DNA of 64,000 bases from Aureliella helgolandensis (GCF_007752135.1 NZ_CP036298.1:6433501-6497500); one strand, 5' to 3'. Positions 1 to 10,080 are shown, counted from the stretch's first letter. The notes: generated from the sequence alone by a model not told the origin. Translations and numbers: made by a program.

Positions 1-205
1 CAGGGCGGATTCAGCACGGCTTGGGTTCTCGGAGCATGCTTGGCAATCGAACGAGCGTTTCCACCGCCATGGCGTCAAGCTCTTCGTCTAATGTTGGCCG
101 TGTTGAATGATGGCGGCTCGCCTGTAGACACGCGTCGCGCGATTTACGGCGTTTCCCCGTCCCCACTACAATTCGTCAATCAACACAGGGTTGTGCTTGC
201 TCGAC
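1..205. other. left edge, no gene seen
   Basis: This is the left edge of the window, downstream of the pheA stop. The open frames here show no recognisable protein features, and I see no hairpin followed by a T tract. It may hold the end of a transcript or belong to a neighbouring intergenic region. Confidence 0.4.
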
Positions 206-1291
206 CTACGAAACCACCACGCCTCTCGCGTACGAGCCCAACAACTCCAAACGGAGTGTCTGCTGCTTGAGCTTCTCTAGCACTTGCGCAATAGCCGGGG
301 TGTCGCGGTGTCCCTCGAGCTCCACGAAAAACAAATATTCGTTGGGGCAATTGGGGAGCGGAAAGGACTCGATCCACGTCAGATTCACCTCGGCCATCTG
401 AAACGTGACCATGGCGTCAGCCAGCGCTCCGGGGCGATGCTCCAACTGAAACATCAGCGAGGTTTTGTCGCGACCGGTGGGAGGGCTGGGGCGATTCCCG
501 ATGATGGCAAAGCGAGTCACATTGTCTTTTTGGTCTTCGACGTTTGCCTCGATGACTCGCAGCCCGTGGTGCACTCCCGCTTCGCGACTGGCAATGGCAG
601 CCACTCCCGGTTCGGTTGCGGCGGTTGCAGCGGCGGTCGCCGTACTGGAAACTTCCACCAGTCGCGCCTCGGGAAGATGCTCTGCCAGCCAGCGTCGGCA
701 TTGCGACAGAGCCTGCGGCTTGCTGTGCACCTCATGGATCTCCGTCCTGGCACAGCGTCCGAGCAAGAAGTGGTGAATCGGCAGCAAGACCTCGCCACAA
801 ATTTCCACCGGCATCTTGGCAAACATGCCCAGCGTATCAACCACGCGTCCGTCGGTGCTATTTTCGATCGGAACGACCCCCAGTCCGGCATGCCCTCCGG
901 CCACCTCCGCGAAGGCGCCGGAAATGGTCGCTACCGGCACAAAGTCAGCTCCCAAGCCGAAGAACTTGACTGCGGCGAGGTAGCTGTAGCTGTAAATCGG
1001 CCCCAGGAAGGCAATCTGTTGGCATGGACGAGTCCCATGCACGCACAGATTGTCGCCATGCATCAACCATTCCATCAGGCGCTTCGGGGAAACGTGGCTA
1101 ACAGGCCCAACCTCTTCGGCCAATTCCCGCAAGCTTTCGATTTGCGGCAACACGACTCCCGGATTGTCTAACTGCCGTTGGCGACAGATCTCCATCCGCT
1201 CGGTGAGCAATTGGAGCAAACGTTGATCGAGCTCCAAGAGAGCGTCGTCCGCAGTGCCATGGGGATGAGGACGATCAGAAGAAGTGTTCAT
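206..1291 (-). CDS. pheA: bifunctional chorismate mutase / prephenate dehydratase (P-protein)
   Basis: Phenylalanine biosynthesis in the cytoplasm: it would convert chorismate to prephenate and then to phenylpyruvate. The 361-aa product has three parts. A helical AroQ-like segment spans about residues 13-85 (LDQRLLQLLTERMEI). A prephenate dehydratase domain spans about 92-265, with PIENSTDGRV and the catalytic-loop motif NVTRF at 257-261. A C-terminal ACT domain spans about 275-350 and would sense Phe; its ESFP replaces the usual ESRP. I start at ATG 1291 because the frame upstream of it has no family similarity. Odd points: GPIYSYS stands where GPxGTFS is usual, and I cannot place the catalytic Lys or the Asp-x-x-Arg-Glu pattern of typical AroQ domains, so the mutase half may be weak or structural. 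It is transcribed divergently from dnaK. The dehydratase call is firm. Confidence 0.92.
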   Translation of the reverse strand: MNTSSDRPHPHGTADDALLELDQRLLQLLTERMEICRQRQLDNPGVVLPQIESLRELAEEVGPVSHVSPKRLMEWLMHGDNLCVHGTRPCQQIAFLGPIYSYSYLAAVKFFGLGADFVPVATISGAFAEVAGGHAGLGVVPIENSTDGRVVDTLGMFAKMPVEICGEVLLPIHHFLLGRCARTEIHEVHSKPQALSQCRRWLAEHLPEARLVEVSSTATAAATAATEPGVAAIASREAGVHHGLRVIEANVEDQKDNVTRFAIIGNRPSPPTGRDKTSLMFQLEHRPGALADAMVTFQMAEVNLTWIESFPLPNCPNEYLFFVELEGHRDTPAIAQVLEKLKQQTLRLELLGSYARGVVVS

Positions 1292-1819
1292 AGCGCGAGT
1301 GTGGAGCGGGGCAGGGGGGAGATAACGGATACACGACTCGAACCAGCGGAGAGGACTCCGAGGATCAGGCAGTGACAACAGGACAAAAGTGCGGAGATAA
1401 GTATAGTCGCCTAGCTGGTACTGGCTGAGCCCTGGGCACCTAGATTTTCGCCGGCAGGCCCCATGCAAGTCGGCGAGCTGTCAATTTGGCACTTAGCGAC
1501 GTGTGCGGATAGGTCACTATCCTGCCTCAATTCCCTCAGCAAGACGCCAGCTTGTCGGCGCGCGGACTCCGCTGCGGACATTTTAGGATTGGACCGATTG
1601 GCTCCCAGAAAGATCGAGCCTAGGAGGTCAATCGCAAAACTTTGCAGCACAACAATCGCATTTTGGCACAGCGATTGCAGTTGCTAGACATTGACTCAAT
1701 CGTAGCAAAATCGGCACAGCGGCCGAACGGCAGTAATACGCACACAAATGATAAGACCGCTGAGCACTCTTGCTGGTGGTTGCTCTATCGAATTTAGGAA
1801 TTTGGAAGGAGAACGCAAA
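1292..1819. promoter_or_regulatory. divergent pheA/dnaK control region with stacked dyads
   Basis: No convincing gene lies here. Ahead of dnaK there are three symmetric elements. CAATCGC (1653-1659) pairs with GCGATTG (1671-1677). TTGCTA (1681-1686) pairs with TAGCAA (1703-1708), with ATTGA/TCAAT nested inside. At 1761-1786, TGAGCACTC is followed after 8 nt by GGTTGCTCT. The left half of that last element matches 8 of 9 bases of a CIRCE half-site (TTAGCACTC), but the right half matches poorly and the spacer is 8 rather than 9. These are candidate heat-shock operator sites. The binding protein is unknown. Confidence 0.35.
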
Positions 1820-3754
1820 GTGGCTCAAGGCGAAAAAATTATCGGTATCGACCTCGGCACAACCAACTCGGTGGTTGCCGTCATGGAAGGCTCCGAAGTC
1901 AAGGTAATCCCCAATGCTGAAGGGAACCGCCTGACACCGAGCGTCGTTGCCTACACAGACAAGGATGACGTCATCGTCGGTGAACCGGCACGGCGTCAAG
2001 CGGTAACGAACCCCAAGCGTACGGTCTACTCGGCTAAGCGTTTCATGGGACGACGGCATGCGGAGGTACACTCCGAAGAAAAGATCGTTCCCTACGAAAT
2101 CGTCGGTGGCGAGAGCGAATATGTCAAAATTGGCATTGGCGACAAGCAACTCACCCCGCAAGAGATCTCAGCGACAATCCTGCGAAAGCTCAAGGAAGCC
2201 GCTGAAGCCTACTTGGGACACCGCGTTAGCAAAGCGGTCGTGACCGTACCGGCGTATTTTAATGACGCTCAGCGTCAAGCGACTAAGGATGCCGGACAAA
2301 TTGCTGGTCTGGAAGTAGCCCGGATCATCAATGAACCAACTGCGGCCGCATTGGCCTACGGCCTCGACAAAGAGCGTGACCACAAGATCATCGTCTTTGA
2401 CTTGGGTGGAGGAACCTTCGACGTTTCCATCTTGGAAGTCGCTGCAACTGGAGATGGAGATCAGCAAAGCAAAGTCTTTGAAGTGATTTCGACCAGTGGA
2501 GACACGCACCTTGGCGGAGACGATTTCGACGAGGCGTTGGTGACCTACGTAGCGGGCGAGTTCAAGCGGGACCACGGCATCGACCTGCGTAGCGAACCGA
2601 TGTCGCTGCAACGTCTCCAAGAAGCTTGCGAAAAGGCCAAGAAGGAACTCAGTTCTGTTCCCGAAACCGATCTCAACCTTCCGTTTATCACCGCGGACGC
2701 AAGCGGCCCTAAGCACTTGCAGATGAAGATCACGCGCGCTAAGTTCGAAGAGCTCATCGACGCTCTCATCCTACGTTGCAAGAAGCCTGTCCTACAGGCG
2801 CTCGAAGACGCCAAGATGAAGCCTGGCGATATCGATGAAATCGTACTGGTGGGCGGTTCCACTCGCGTCCCCAAGGTGCGGGAAATCGTCAAAGAGATTT
2901 TTGGCAAAGAACCTCACCAAGGGGTCAACCCCGACGAAGTCGTAGCGATTGGTGCTGCCATCCAAGGCTCCGTCTTGGCGGGCGATCGCAAGGACGTATT
3001 GCTGCTCGACGTCACCCCACTAACCCTGGGCATCGAAACAGAGGGAGGCGTCATGACCCCGCTCATCGAGCGCAACACGACGATTCCAGCAGAACGCAAA
3101 AATACGTTCTCCACTGCCGCTGATAATCAAACGGCCGTAACGGTACGGGTCTCCCAAGGCGAACGAAAGATGGCGGCACAAAACCGCTTGCTGGGCGAAT
3201 TCAACCTTGAGGGCATCCCACCGGCTCCCCGCGGAGTTCCTCAGATCGAAGTCAAATTCGACATCGATCAAAACGGTATTTTGAGCGTCTCGGCTCGGGA
3301 TTTGGGGTCGGGTAAAGAAGCCTCTGTCCGCATCGAACAATCTTCAGGCCTGAGTAAGGAGGAGATTGAAAACATGCAACGTGATGCCGAGGTAAATGCT
3401 GAAGAGGATCGTCGCCTATTCGAACTGGCCGAGTCTCGCAATAAGGCACAGCATTTGGTGTATCAGCTTGAAAAGCAGATTAAGGAAAATGAGGACAAAC
3501 TGACCGATGGCGACCGAGAGCCTATGAATGCCGCGATCGAAAAGGTCAACAAGGCAGTCGCTGGCGAAGATGCCGAGGCAATCAAGTCCGCCACCAGCGA
3601 ACTCGAACAGGCCGCCCAAGCGTTCAGCAAGACTCTCTACGAAAAAGCTGGAGCCGCAGCAGCAACCGGTGGAGCACCAGAAGCTGGAGGAGAGAACCAG
3701 TCCTCTGGAGACGACGATGCAATCGATGCAGAATTCGAAGTTAAAAAGGATTAG
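1820..3754 (+). CDS. dnaK: molecular chaperone DnaK (Hsp70)
   Basis: ATP-driven Hsp70 that binds unfolded peptides in the cytoplasm with DnaJ and GrpE partners, which are not in this window. The 644-aa product has the N-terminal phosphate-binding signature [12 protein letters not shown], the [14 protein letters not shown] signature near residue 200, and [12 protein letters not shown] near 340. A substrate-binding beta domain and a helical lid follow, and the acidic tail ends [14 protein letters not shown], the EEVD-like end typical of bacterial DnaK. The start is GTG 1820: AAGGAGA lies 7 nt upstream, and the protein then begins where DnaK family members begin. An in-frame upstream ATG at 1748 would add 24 residues with no family similarity. 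A strong terminator follows. Confidence 0.97.
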   Translation: MAQGEKIIGIDLGTTNSVVAVMEGSEVKVIPNAEGNRLTPSVVAYTDKDDVIVGEPARRQAVTNPKRTVYSAKRFMGRRHAEVHSEEKIVPYEIVGGESEYVKIGIGDKQLTPQEISATILRKLKEAAEAYLGHRVSKAVVTVPAYFNDAQRQATKDAGQIAGLEVARIINEPTAAALAYGLDKERDHKIIVFDLGGGTFDVSILEVAATGDGDQQSKVFEVISTSGDTHLGGDDFDEALVTYVAGEFKRDHGIDLRSEPMSLQRLQEACEKAKKELSSVPETDLNLPFITADASGPKHLQMKITRAKFEELIDALILRCKKPVLQALEDAKMKPGDIDEIVLVGGSTRVPKVREIVKEIFGKEPHQGVNPDEVVAIGAAIQGSVLAGDRKDVLLLDVTPLTLGIETEGGVMTPLIERNTTIPAERKNTFSTAADNQTAVTVRVSQGERKMAAQNRLLGEFNLEGIPPAPRGVPQIEVKFDIDQNGILSVSARDLGSGKEASVRIEQSSGLSKEEIENMQRDAEVNAEEDRRLFELAESRNKAQHLVYQLEKQIKENEDKLTDGDREPMNAAIEKVNKAVAGEDAEAIKSATSELEQAAQAFSKTLYEKAGAAAATGGAPEAGGENQSSGDDDAIDAEFEVKKD

Positions 3755-3792
3755 GTTTTAAAACGATCCTCTTAATTCACTTAAAATCTCCC

Positions 3793-3824
3793 ATGGGGTG
3801 CCTTCTTGGCACCCCATTTTCATT
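3793..3824 (+). terminator. Rho-independent terminator after dnaK
   Basis: A perfect 10-bp inverted repeat, ATGGGGTGCC and GGCACCCCAT, with a TTCTT loop, is followed directly by TTTTCATT. It lies 38 nt after the dnaK stop and separates dnaK from clpB, so clpB probably has its own promoter at 3825-3870. Confidence 0.88.
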
Positions 3825-3883
3825 AGTAGTTAGTGCAACACTTAATCGCCATTTTGGCACCCACCGTTTGAAAGGAAATCGCC

Positions 3884-6538
3884 ATGAGTTTTCGCTTCGA
3901 CAAATTGACAGTCAAGAGCCAAGAAGCCATTGCAGCAGCTCAGGCGCAGGCGACCGAACTGGGCAATCCAGATTTGGACAGCCTCCATGTCCTTGAAACG
4001 CTACTTCGAGACCAAGAGGGCATCGTCGTCCCCATCCTGAAGAAATTGGGGGTCAATGTCGAACAACTACATTCACTAGTGAATCAAGAAGTGGGGCGTT
4101 TGCCAAAGGTCAGCGGCGGGCGTGAGCCGCAATTGGCCGAGGGACTTCGCAAGACCCTAGATGCGGCTGCCAAATCAGCTCAAACGCTCAAGGATGAGTA
4201 CGTCAGCACCGAACACCTCTTGCTTGGTTTGGTAACAACTCCCGGCAAAGCCAAGGACATGTTGCAACTGCTGGGTGTCGGCGAAGCGGACGTTCAGAAG
4301 GCATTGCAAGCGCTCCGTGGAAGTAGCCATGTGACCGATCAGAATCCCGAAGGCAAATTCAATGCGCTTGAGAAGTACGGTATCGATCTGATCCAACAAG
4401 CGATGGAAAACAAGATCGATCCCGTCATTGGCCGCGACGAGGAGATCCGTCGCGTCATTCAAGTTCTATCGCGACGCACCAAGAACAATCCCGTTCTGAT
4501 TGGCGAGCCCGGTGTGGGCAAGACCGCAATTGTCGAGGGACTGGCACTCCGCATCGTACAGGGAGACGTGCCTCAAAGCCTGAAGAACAAGTCAATCGTG
4601 GCTCTGGACCTGGGTGCCCTTGTGGCCGGAACTAAGTTTCGTGGTGAGTTCGAAGAGCGGCTTAAAGCGGTGATTCGCGAGGTTAAGGATGCCGATGGCT
4701 CCGTGATCTTGTTCATCGACGAATTGCATACCGTGATCGGTGCCGGCGCAGCCGAGGGAGGGAGCGACGCGGCCAATCTGCTCAAGCCCGAGCTGGCTCG
4801 CGGCGGCCTGCGATGCATTGGCGCCACGACCCTGGACGAATACCGCAAGTACATCGAAAAGGACGCCGCGCTCGAACGGCGTTTCCAACCGGTATACGTG
4901 GGCGAGCCGACGGTAGAAAGCACCGTACAAATCCTGCGAGGCCTGAAGTCCAGGTATGAATCGCACCACGGGATTAAGATTCGGGATTCAGCCTTGGTCG
5001 CTGCCGCCAATCTTTCCAACCGCTACATCACCGATCGATTCCTGCCCGACAAGGCTATCGACTTGATCGACGAAGCCGCCAGCCGGCTAGCGATGGAGCG
5101 CGAAAGTGTGCCCGCAGAAATCGATGCCGTTCAGAGACGCCTGCGCCAGCTTGAATTGGCTCAACGGCAACTCGTCGAAGAATCCGATGAAGGCACCGAG
5201 CGGCAGCTCGAACAAATTGAAAGTGAGATGGAGCAACTCCAACACACGTTAGCCAACTTGCGCGAGCAATGGGATGCAGAGAAGCTCGGTCTCAATGACG
5301 TGCAATCGATCCGCAAGCAACTCGACCAAGTTGAACTCGAATTTCAGCAGCTTGAAACCACCATTCGTGAAAACCAATCTGCCGGTGGACAGGTTCCAGA
5401 GAACGATTACCAGCGTCTCTTTGAGCTCGACAAACAGCGTCAGAGTCTATCCAAGCAAATTGAGCGCGATGAACAGGATTCGGAAAAGCGACGGGATGAC
5501 ATTCAGCCATCCGACAAGCCCAAGTTGCTGCGAACCGAAGTGACTGCGGATGAAATTGCGGCAGTGGTGAGCAATTGGACCGGGGTGCCCGTGACACGCA
5601 TGTTGGAAACCGAACGCGCCAAACTCCTGGTCATGGAAGATCGACTTCACCAGCGTCTCATCGGTCAGGATGCCGCAGTTGCAGCGGTGTCCAATGCGGT
5701 CCGCCGCAGTCGTAGCGGACTGCAAGATGCCGATCGTCCCATCGGTTCGTTCCTATTCTTAGGGCCTACCGGCGTCGGCAAAACCGAACTGTGCAAAGCC
5801 CTCGCAGAAATCATGTTTGATGATGAACAGGCGATGGTGCGCATCGACATGAGCGAATTCATGGAACGCCATTCGGTCAGCCGCTTGATTGGCGCGCCTC
5901 CCGGCTACGTCGGCTATGAAGACGGTGGCAAGCTGACCGAGGCGGTGCGTCGTCGCCCCTACTGCGTCATTCTCCTCGATGAAATGGAGAAAGCCCATCC
6001 CGACGTGTTCAACATCTTGCTTCAGGTGCTCGATGATGGACGCCTCACCGACGGGCAGGGCCGTACGGTAAATTTCTCGAACTGCGTTATTGTCATGACG
6101 AGCAACATCGGCAGCCAAATCATTCAAAAATTGACTGCCGAAAATGCCAGTGAAGACGAGCTGGCCGAAGCCATGCAAGATGCACTACGCTCACGCTTCC
6201 TGCCAGAGTTCCTGAACCGGATCGATGACACAATCATCTTCCATCCTTTGGGTGCAGGTCAAATTCACCGTATCGTAGAGCTTCAATTAGACGACTTGCG
6301 CAAGCAATTGGCTGACCGCGAGATCGAACTCGAAGTGACTCCAGCGGCCATCGCGCATATCGCCGAAGTGGGCTACGATCCGGCCTACGGAGCGCGTCCC
6401 CTGAAGCGCGTCATCCAACGAGAGGTGCAAAACCCGCTGGCGACCGAGCTTCTCAAAGGCACTGTCGCTGAAACGGGGCGAGTGCGCATTGACTGCGTGG
6501 ATGGCCAATTGGGATTTGAAATCGAATCCACCGACTAA
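3884..6538 (+). CDS. clpB: ATP-dependent disaggregase ClpB (Hsp100)
   Basis: Hexameric AAA+ protein that pulls polypeptides out of aggregates together with DnaK. The 884-aa product has the Clp-N repeat domain (about 1-145). The first ATPase domain carries Walker [10 protein letters not shown] near residue 206 and Walker [16 protein letters not shown]. The coiled-coil middle domain (about 400-530) is rich in Gln, Glu and Leu and separates ClpB from ClpA/ClpC. The second ATPase domain carries [10 protein letters not shown] near 628 and [16 protein letters not shown]. The C-terminal small domain has [16 protein letters not shown]. Length is slightly above the usual 850-870. AAAGGAAA sits just upstream of ATG 3884. 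It follows dnaK as a heat-shock neighbour but is separated by a terminator. Confidence 0.97.
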   Translation: MSFRFDKLTVKSQEAIAAAQAQATELGNPDLDSLHVLETLLRDQEGIVVPILKKLGVNVEQLHSLVNQEVGRLPKVSGGREPQLAEGLRKTLDAAAKSAQTLKDEYVSTEHLLLGLVTTPGKAKDMLQLLGVGEADVQKALQALRGSSHVTDQNPEGKFNALEKYGIDLIQQAMENKIDPVIGRDEEIRRVIQVLSRRTKNNPVLIGEPGVGKTAIVEGLALRIVQGDVPQSLKNKSIVALDLGALVAGTKFRGEFEERLKAVIREVKDADGSVILFIDELHTVIGAGAAEGGSDAANLLKPELARGGLRCIGATTLDEYRKYIEKDAALERRFQPVYVGEPTVESTVQILRGLKSRYESHHGIKIRDSALVAAANLSNRYITDRFLPDKAIDLIDEAASRLAMERESVPAEIDAVQRRLRQLELAQRQLVEESDEGTERQLEQIESEMEQLQHTLANLREQWDAEKLGLNDVQSIRKQLDQVELEFQQLETTIRENQSAGGQVPENDYQRLFELDKQRQSLSKQIERDEQDSEKRRDDIQPSDKPKLLRTEVTADEIAAVVSNWTGVPVTRMLETERAKLLVMEDRLHQRLIGQDAAVAAVSNAVRRSRSGLQDADRPIGSFLFLGPTGVGKTELCKALAEIMFDDEQAMVRIDMSEFMERHSVSRLIGAPPGYVGYEDGGKLTEAVRRRPYCVILLDEMEKAHPDVFNILLQVLDDGRLTDGQGRTVNFSNCVIVMTSNIGSQIIQKLTAENASEDELAEAMQDALRSRFLPEFLNRIDDTIIFHPLGAGQIHRIVELQLDDLRKQLADREIELEVTPAAIAHIAEVGYDPAYGARPLKRVIQREVQNPLATELLKGTVAETGRVRIDCVDGQLGFEIESTD

Positions 6539-7104
6539 ATCGGTGGTCTGGTATAGCATGTCCCACGGGACGCAAACAAGGGTAGCCACCCGTTGTGCGT
6601 CCCGCTCTGGGGCAATCCCCAAGCAGGCGTCTGCCATCCCTCGACGCGTTCCTCGGGCTTTACCGGGGAACGTGGTCTATTGGGGGCTACTGGGGGATCC
6701 ACCTCTTCGCAACAAGTCCCCGCTCCTAGAACACTCGGCCTGGAAGCCTCCGGCTTACCACAGCTTTGCCACGGAGAACTGAGCGATAGCCCGATAGCGA
6801 CACGCCACCAGCCGTCTTCATCTTCCCGTCTTCATCTTCCCGTCTTCATCTTCCCGTCTTCATCTTCCCGTCTTCATCTTCCCGTCTTCATCTTCCCGTC
6901 TCAAGCTTTCTGCGAAAGCGTTTGCCCGAATATGCAGCAGCAATGTGGAGGCAGGGAAACATATCTGGACGTAGCGAGGGAAGCTATAGAGCTGAGAGGG
7001 CAACGAACGTTGGGGTGCGTGCAAGCGAAGAGCTGCCGAACACCACTGGCCCATCAGTGCCACACGAGGCCAGTGGAAACAAACGAACGCGGCCAGACTC
7101 GCGC
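6539..7104. other. non-coding spacer rich in hairpins
   Basis: No convincing gene. Three hairpins follow clpB. At 6566-6604, CGGGACGC pairs with GCGTCCCG, extended inward by AAGGGT/ACCCGTT with a bulge. At 6608-6621, TGGGG pairs with CCCCA around CAAT. At 6647-6672, CGTTCCTCGG pairs with CCGGGGAACG around GCTTTA, with one wobble pair. None has a clear T tract. A 14-bp tandem repeat follows at 6812-6902. Open frames across the area are driven by the repeat. Confidence 0.6.
6812..6902. repeat. 14-bp tandem repeat, six copies plus a partial
   Basis: The unit CCGTCTTCATCTTC recurs exactly with period 14 at 6812, 6826, 6840, 6854, 6868 and 6882, then a partial copy at 6896. Copies are identical, suggesting recent expansion by slippage. 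The pyrimidine-rich strand is the plus strand. The period is not a multiple of three, so it is unlikely to be coding. Confidence 0.95.
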
Positions 7105-8034
7105 CTAGAACTTGTAGAGCAGCAGGGCAGAATAGTTGACGTCATTCGGCTTGGCACCATTGGGAGTGCTGTCATAGCGATCGACGGCGCCTAGTTTGAA
7201 CGACAGGTTGCCGTCTTCGTCTAACAGGTACTCCCAAGCCAAATCGGAGACGAGTCGAAAGTTGCTGAAATTCTCCCACTCTGGGAAATAGTCGACTTTG
7301 AGGATGACTTTATTGCGTTGGGTGAGCTGGTGCTCGTAGTCGCCACCAAACAGAGCTTCTGGCACCCAGCTATTGTCTGGACCACCAAATTCTCGCGAAG
7401 CACCTGCACCGAATCGACTCGCCAGGGTCAGGTCCTCCGTTTGGATGAAGTTATAGCCCAGACCCGAGCTGATGTTGTAGCGGAGGTCAAAGGACTTAAA
7501 TTCATCGTACTCCAGGCCGTTTTTCACGAAGTAGGTCCACTTGCTGTTGCCCAAATATCGTTCAAAGTCGACATACATCAATGCATTGTTTTGAGTCTCG
7601 GTGCCGCTCGCATTCGTCCGATTGTGCGAAATTCGAAAGTCAAAGTTGGTAAAATCTGTCTTGCGTTTGAGTCGCGCACCTGTCTGAAAACTCATCGATT
7701 CCGCATTGCCCGCGGAACCATTGATCCCGACTTCAGCACTATTCTTCCATCCATCCATGGGCCACCAGGTCCAGGGGACGTACCATGCAACTTGTCTCTC
7801 TGGAGCGAATCCGGACGAATCTTGCTCAAACACACTAGGCGTCCCGACGACTGACGGCCCAGCAGGACTCAAGGGTGGAGGGGGAGCCAGCAAACCGGGC
7901 GCTTCGGGAACACTGGGAAAGACCAATTCTCCTGGCTGGGAAGTGTAACGATTTTCCTGCGCGAGCAAATCGGAGGGCATCGCCAGCAGCAGCATGAGCC
8001 AGAGTGCAGCGTATGGGAAGATAAATCGTCTCAT
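7105..8034 (-). CDS. DUF481-like outer-membrane beta-barrel protein
   Basis: Secreted protein, probably a barrel in the outer membrane. A clear signal peptide (MRRFIFPYAALWLMLLLAMP, cleavage after LLAQ) precedes a Pro-rich linker. From about residue 90 there are alternating-residue strands with many aromatic residues: VGINGSAGNAESMSFQTGA, RYNISSGLGYNFIQTEDLTL, YSALLLYKF at the end. Internal motifs of the type GNAES, FDFRISHNRT and LTLASRFGAGASREFGG are what DUF481 proteins show, and the protein ends on an aromatic residue as outer-membrane barrels do. I start at ATG 8034, at the signal peptide. An in-frame GTG at 8073 is possible. It lies downstream of rsmH on the same strand (78 nt). Ligand or function is unknown. 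Confidence 0.75.
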   Translation of the reverse strand: MRRFIFPYAALWLMLLLAMPSDLLAQENRYTSQPGELVFPSVPEAPGLLAPPPPLSPAGPSVVGTPSVFEQDSSGFAPERQVAWYVPWTWWPMDGWKNSAEVGINGSAGNAESMSFQTGARLKRKTDFTNFDFRISHNRTNASGTETQNNALMYVDFERYLGNSKWTYFVKNGLEYDEFKSFDLRYNISSGLGYNFIQTEDLTLASRFGAGASREFGGPDNSWVPEALFGGDYEHQLTQRNKVILKVDYFPEWENFSNFRLVSDLAWEYLLDEDGNLSFKLGAVDRYDSTPNGAKPNDVNYSALLLYKF

Positions 8035-8112
8035 GCGAAGAAACCTAGGGTGAATCAAGGACAAAGCGTTCACTTCTAGGAAAATCGATCAGAATTCGCA
8101 AGTCCGATGTTT

Positions 8113-9066
8113 TTACTTGTTACGAACCACTAATCCATAATTGTATGGATCGGCTTCCACGACGGGAGTAATTCGCCGCGCCACTCGCAGTTTCGCACTT
8201 CGCGCACGTGGATTCACGTTAACTTCGTTTTCTGCTGCCTGGACGGGTCGGCGTGTGACGACTTCCAAACGAGGGTCTTCGCGAAACGCGTACTTGACCA
8301 AGCGATCTTCCAAGGAGTGAAAGCTGATGATCAACAGGTGCCCGCCCAACTCCAAACACTCGGGTAAGCGCTCTAAGGCGCGCTCCAAGATGCCCAATTC
8401 GTCATTGACCACGATTCGCAAGGCTTGAAAAGTACGGGTTGCCGGATCGACTCTTCCGTGACGTCGCCCACCGCGTGGAGAGGGGCGACTGCGCGGAACG
8501 CTGCTGTAGATGATGTCACGCAACGCATCTGCAGTTCGAATGGTTTCCTCACGTCGACGGTCTACGATACGTCGCGCAATCCGGCGACTGTAACGCTCTT
8601 CACCATACTGGTAAATAGTGTCTGCCAAGGTGGTTTCGTCCACTCGAGCCAGCCACTCCCACGCAGGCTCTCCACTGGTCGGATCAAATCGCATGTCCAA
8701 CTCGCCTTCGGTCTGAAAGCTGAAGCCGCGATCTCGATCTGCCAATTGATCGCTGCTCAGGCCCAGATCCAACAGAATGCCATGCACTTTGGCTCCGCCG
8801 AGCTCATTGAGCACTTCGGGCAGGTCATCGTAGGAGGCATGCCGCGCGACAACGTTATCCCCCAGCGTTCCGGCGAGCGCTTCGATGACTGCTGGATCAC
8901 GATCCACGGCCAGAACCTGCCCGGTTTCCCCTACCCGCTGGGCAAGCAATCGACAATGCCCCCCGCCCCCTGCGGTGCCATCCGCCCAACGTTGCCCTGG
9001 AAGTGGATTTCCCAATTCAAGGATCTCCTTGGGCAAGACAGGTATGTGCACGGTAGCATTGGACAT
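8113..9066 (-). CDS. rsmH: 16S rRNA (cytosine-1402-N4)-methyltransferase
   Basis: Methylates N4 of C1402 in the ribosomal P site. The 317-aa product is full length. It opens with HIPVLPKEILELG, has the SAM-binding motif DGTAGGGGHCRLLA near residue 30, GILLDLGLSSDQL, RGFSFQTEGELDMRFDP, and the C-terminal signature LLIISFHSLEDRLVKYAF. The family name MraW recalls the division cluster, in which mraZ-rsmH are usually followed by ftsL, ftsI and mur genes. Here rsmH is followed by an outer-membrane protein instead. mraZ lies 466 nt upstream on the same strand. Confidence 0.96.
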   Translation of the reverse strand: MSNATVHIPVLPKEILELGNPLPGQRWADGTAGGGGHCRLLAQRVGETGQVLAVDRDPAVIEALAGTLGDNVVARHASYDDLPEVLNELGGAKVHGILLDLGLSSDQLADRDRGFSFQTEGELDMRFDPTSGEPAWEWLARVDETTLADTIYQYGEERYSRRIARRIVDRRREETIRTADALRDIIYSSVPRSRPSPRGGRRHGRVDPATRTFQALRIVVNDELGILERALERLPECLELGGHLLIISFHSLEDRLVKYAFREDPRLEVVTRRPVQAAENEVNVNPRARSAKLRVARRITPVVEADPYNYGLVVRNK

Positions 9067-9532
9067 AGGATTTGAGTGCAGGTCAGAAGTAGATAGAAGC
9101 GGGGGAAGCTCCTCATTATCCTGCGATCACTCGACGAGCCAACTAGGGGTTCCCAGATTCGGGCATCCAGGGCTCGGAACCTTGCCGTAAGCCCCCCCTA
9201 ACCCTTGGGCTGCCCCTCAGAGACGGCATCGACTGCCGCAGACGAGATGCTGTATCAGGTCGCGGAAACATCCATGTCTCCGCATATGACCCTCAACAGT
9301 GCACTGGACATGTCGTAGAAATGTCCAGCGCCCCACAACTTCTCCCGTTCCGTGGGAGAAAATGGTGAAACCCACGAGACCTTTTGAATTCGCCCCGTTT
9401 GTGGCTACTCAGCTAGTGGCCGCAAGCTGAATCAGGGTCTCACCATGTTGGTTCGCGATCTTCTCCAGCCCCAGGTCCAACGCCGTTTCCCCAGGGGTAC
9501 AACCTTAACGTCAAAAACTATTTGTGAACGCA
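9067..9532. other. mraZ-rsmH spacer with two hairpins
   Basis: Unusually long gap for a gene pair that is usually adjacent or overlapping. It holds two perfect inverted repeats: CTGGACAT/ATGTCCAG at 9304-9328 (9-nt loop) and TTCTCCC/GGGAGAA at 9340-9360 (7-nt loop). No T tract follows either one on the minus strand, so they look more like leader or processing structures than terminators. I see no gene. Confidence 0.55.
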
Positions 9533-9997
9533 CTAAGCCTGCGGCGAAACCGGATTCGCCACCTGAAACACATGCTCTGCCAATTCATCGTAAGACGGCT
9601 GAGTACTGCTCAGGAAGGCATCCCATTGATTCGCATCCCACAGTTCAATCCGATCACGCACTCCCACCACAACGACCTCCGCAGTCAAATCAGACAACTT
9701 GGCCAACTCTGGAGGAATACGCAACCTTCCTTGTTTATCAATTTCAGCGGGCTGAGCTTGGGCATAAAACAAGCGACTGAAGGCGCGAGTCTCTTTGGCG
9801 ACCGGACTCAACTTACTCAAGGTGTTGCCAATTTGCTCAATCACCTCGGCAGTGTAGATCACCAAAGACCGGTCGGTGCCCGGTGCGATGAATAATCCTT
9901 TTTTATCCGGAAACCCCAACGCATCTCGCAGTTGTTTGGGAATAGCTAGCCGCAGCTTGTCGTCCAACGATCTGCGGTAACTCCCCGTCAACAACAT
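9533..9997 (-). CDS. mraZ: transcriptional regulator MraZ
   Basis: DNA-binding protein of the SpoVT/AbrB fold that usually represses the division and cell-wall cluster and itself. The 154-aa product opens LLTGSYRRSLDDKLRLAIP, the first AbrB-like repeat. The second repeat is AEIDKQGRLRIPPELAKL near residue 90, followed by VVVVGVRDRIELWD. I start at ATG 9997 by alignment with the family. An in-frame GTG at 10051 would add 18 unconserved residues. No good Shine-Dalgarno precedes either. Binding sites for the protein itself lie at 10081-10115. The usual target genes beyond rsmH are absent here. Confidence 0.93.
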   Translation of the reverse strand: MLLTGSYRRSLDDKLRLAIPKQLRDALGFPDKKGLFIAPGTDRSLVIYTAEVIEQIGNTLSKLSPVAKETRAFSRLFYAQAQPAEIDKQGRLRIPPELAKLSDLTAEVVVVGVRDRIELWDANQWDAFLSSTQPSYDELAEHVFQVANPVSPQA

Positions 9998-10061
9998 AAT
10001 TTGCGTAGGCTCTACGTTTAAGTAGCTTTGAAGTGCGGGAGGATTCCCCACACCGTTTCAC

Positions 10062-10067
10062 TGTCAA
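10062..10067 (-). promoter_or_regulatory. possible -35 element of mraZ
   Basis: TTGACA is read on the minus strand between the MraZ boxes and the gene. No good -10 hexamer lies 16-18 nt downstream (ATCCTC at 17), so this is weak evidence for a promoter. Confidence 0.25.
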
Positions 10068-10080
10068 ACTCCTCCTGAGT

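Noticed and set aside
284..1171. Long plus-strand open frame over pheA
   Set aside because: It is antisense to a clear prephenate dehydratase and has no family features.
1761..1786. CIRCE operator ahead of dnaK
   Set aside because: Only the left half matches (8 of 9). The right half matches poorly and the spacer is 8, not 9, so I report it as a weak dyad and not as CIRCE.
6593..7108. 171-codon plus-strand frame over the repeat array
   Set aside because: The frame is created by the 14-bp repeat (period not divisible by 3) and contains no conserved motif.
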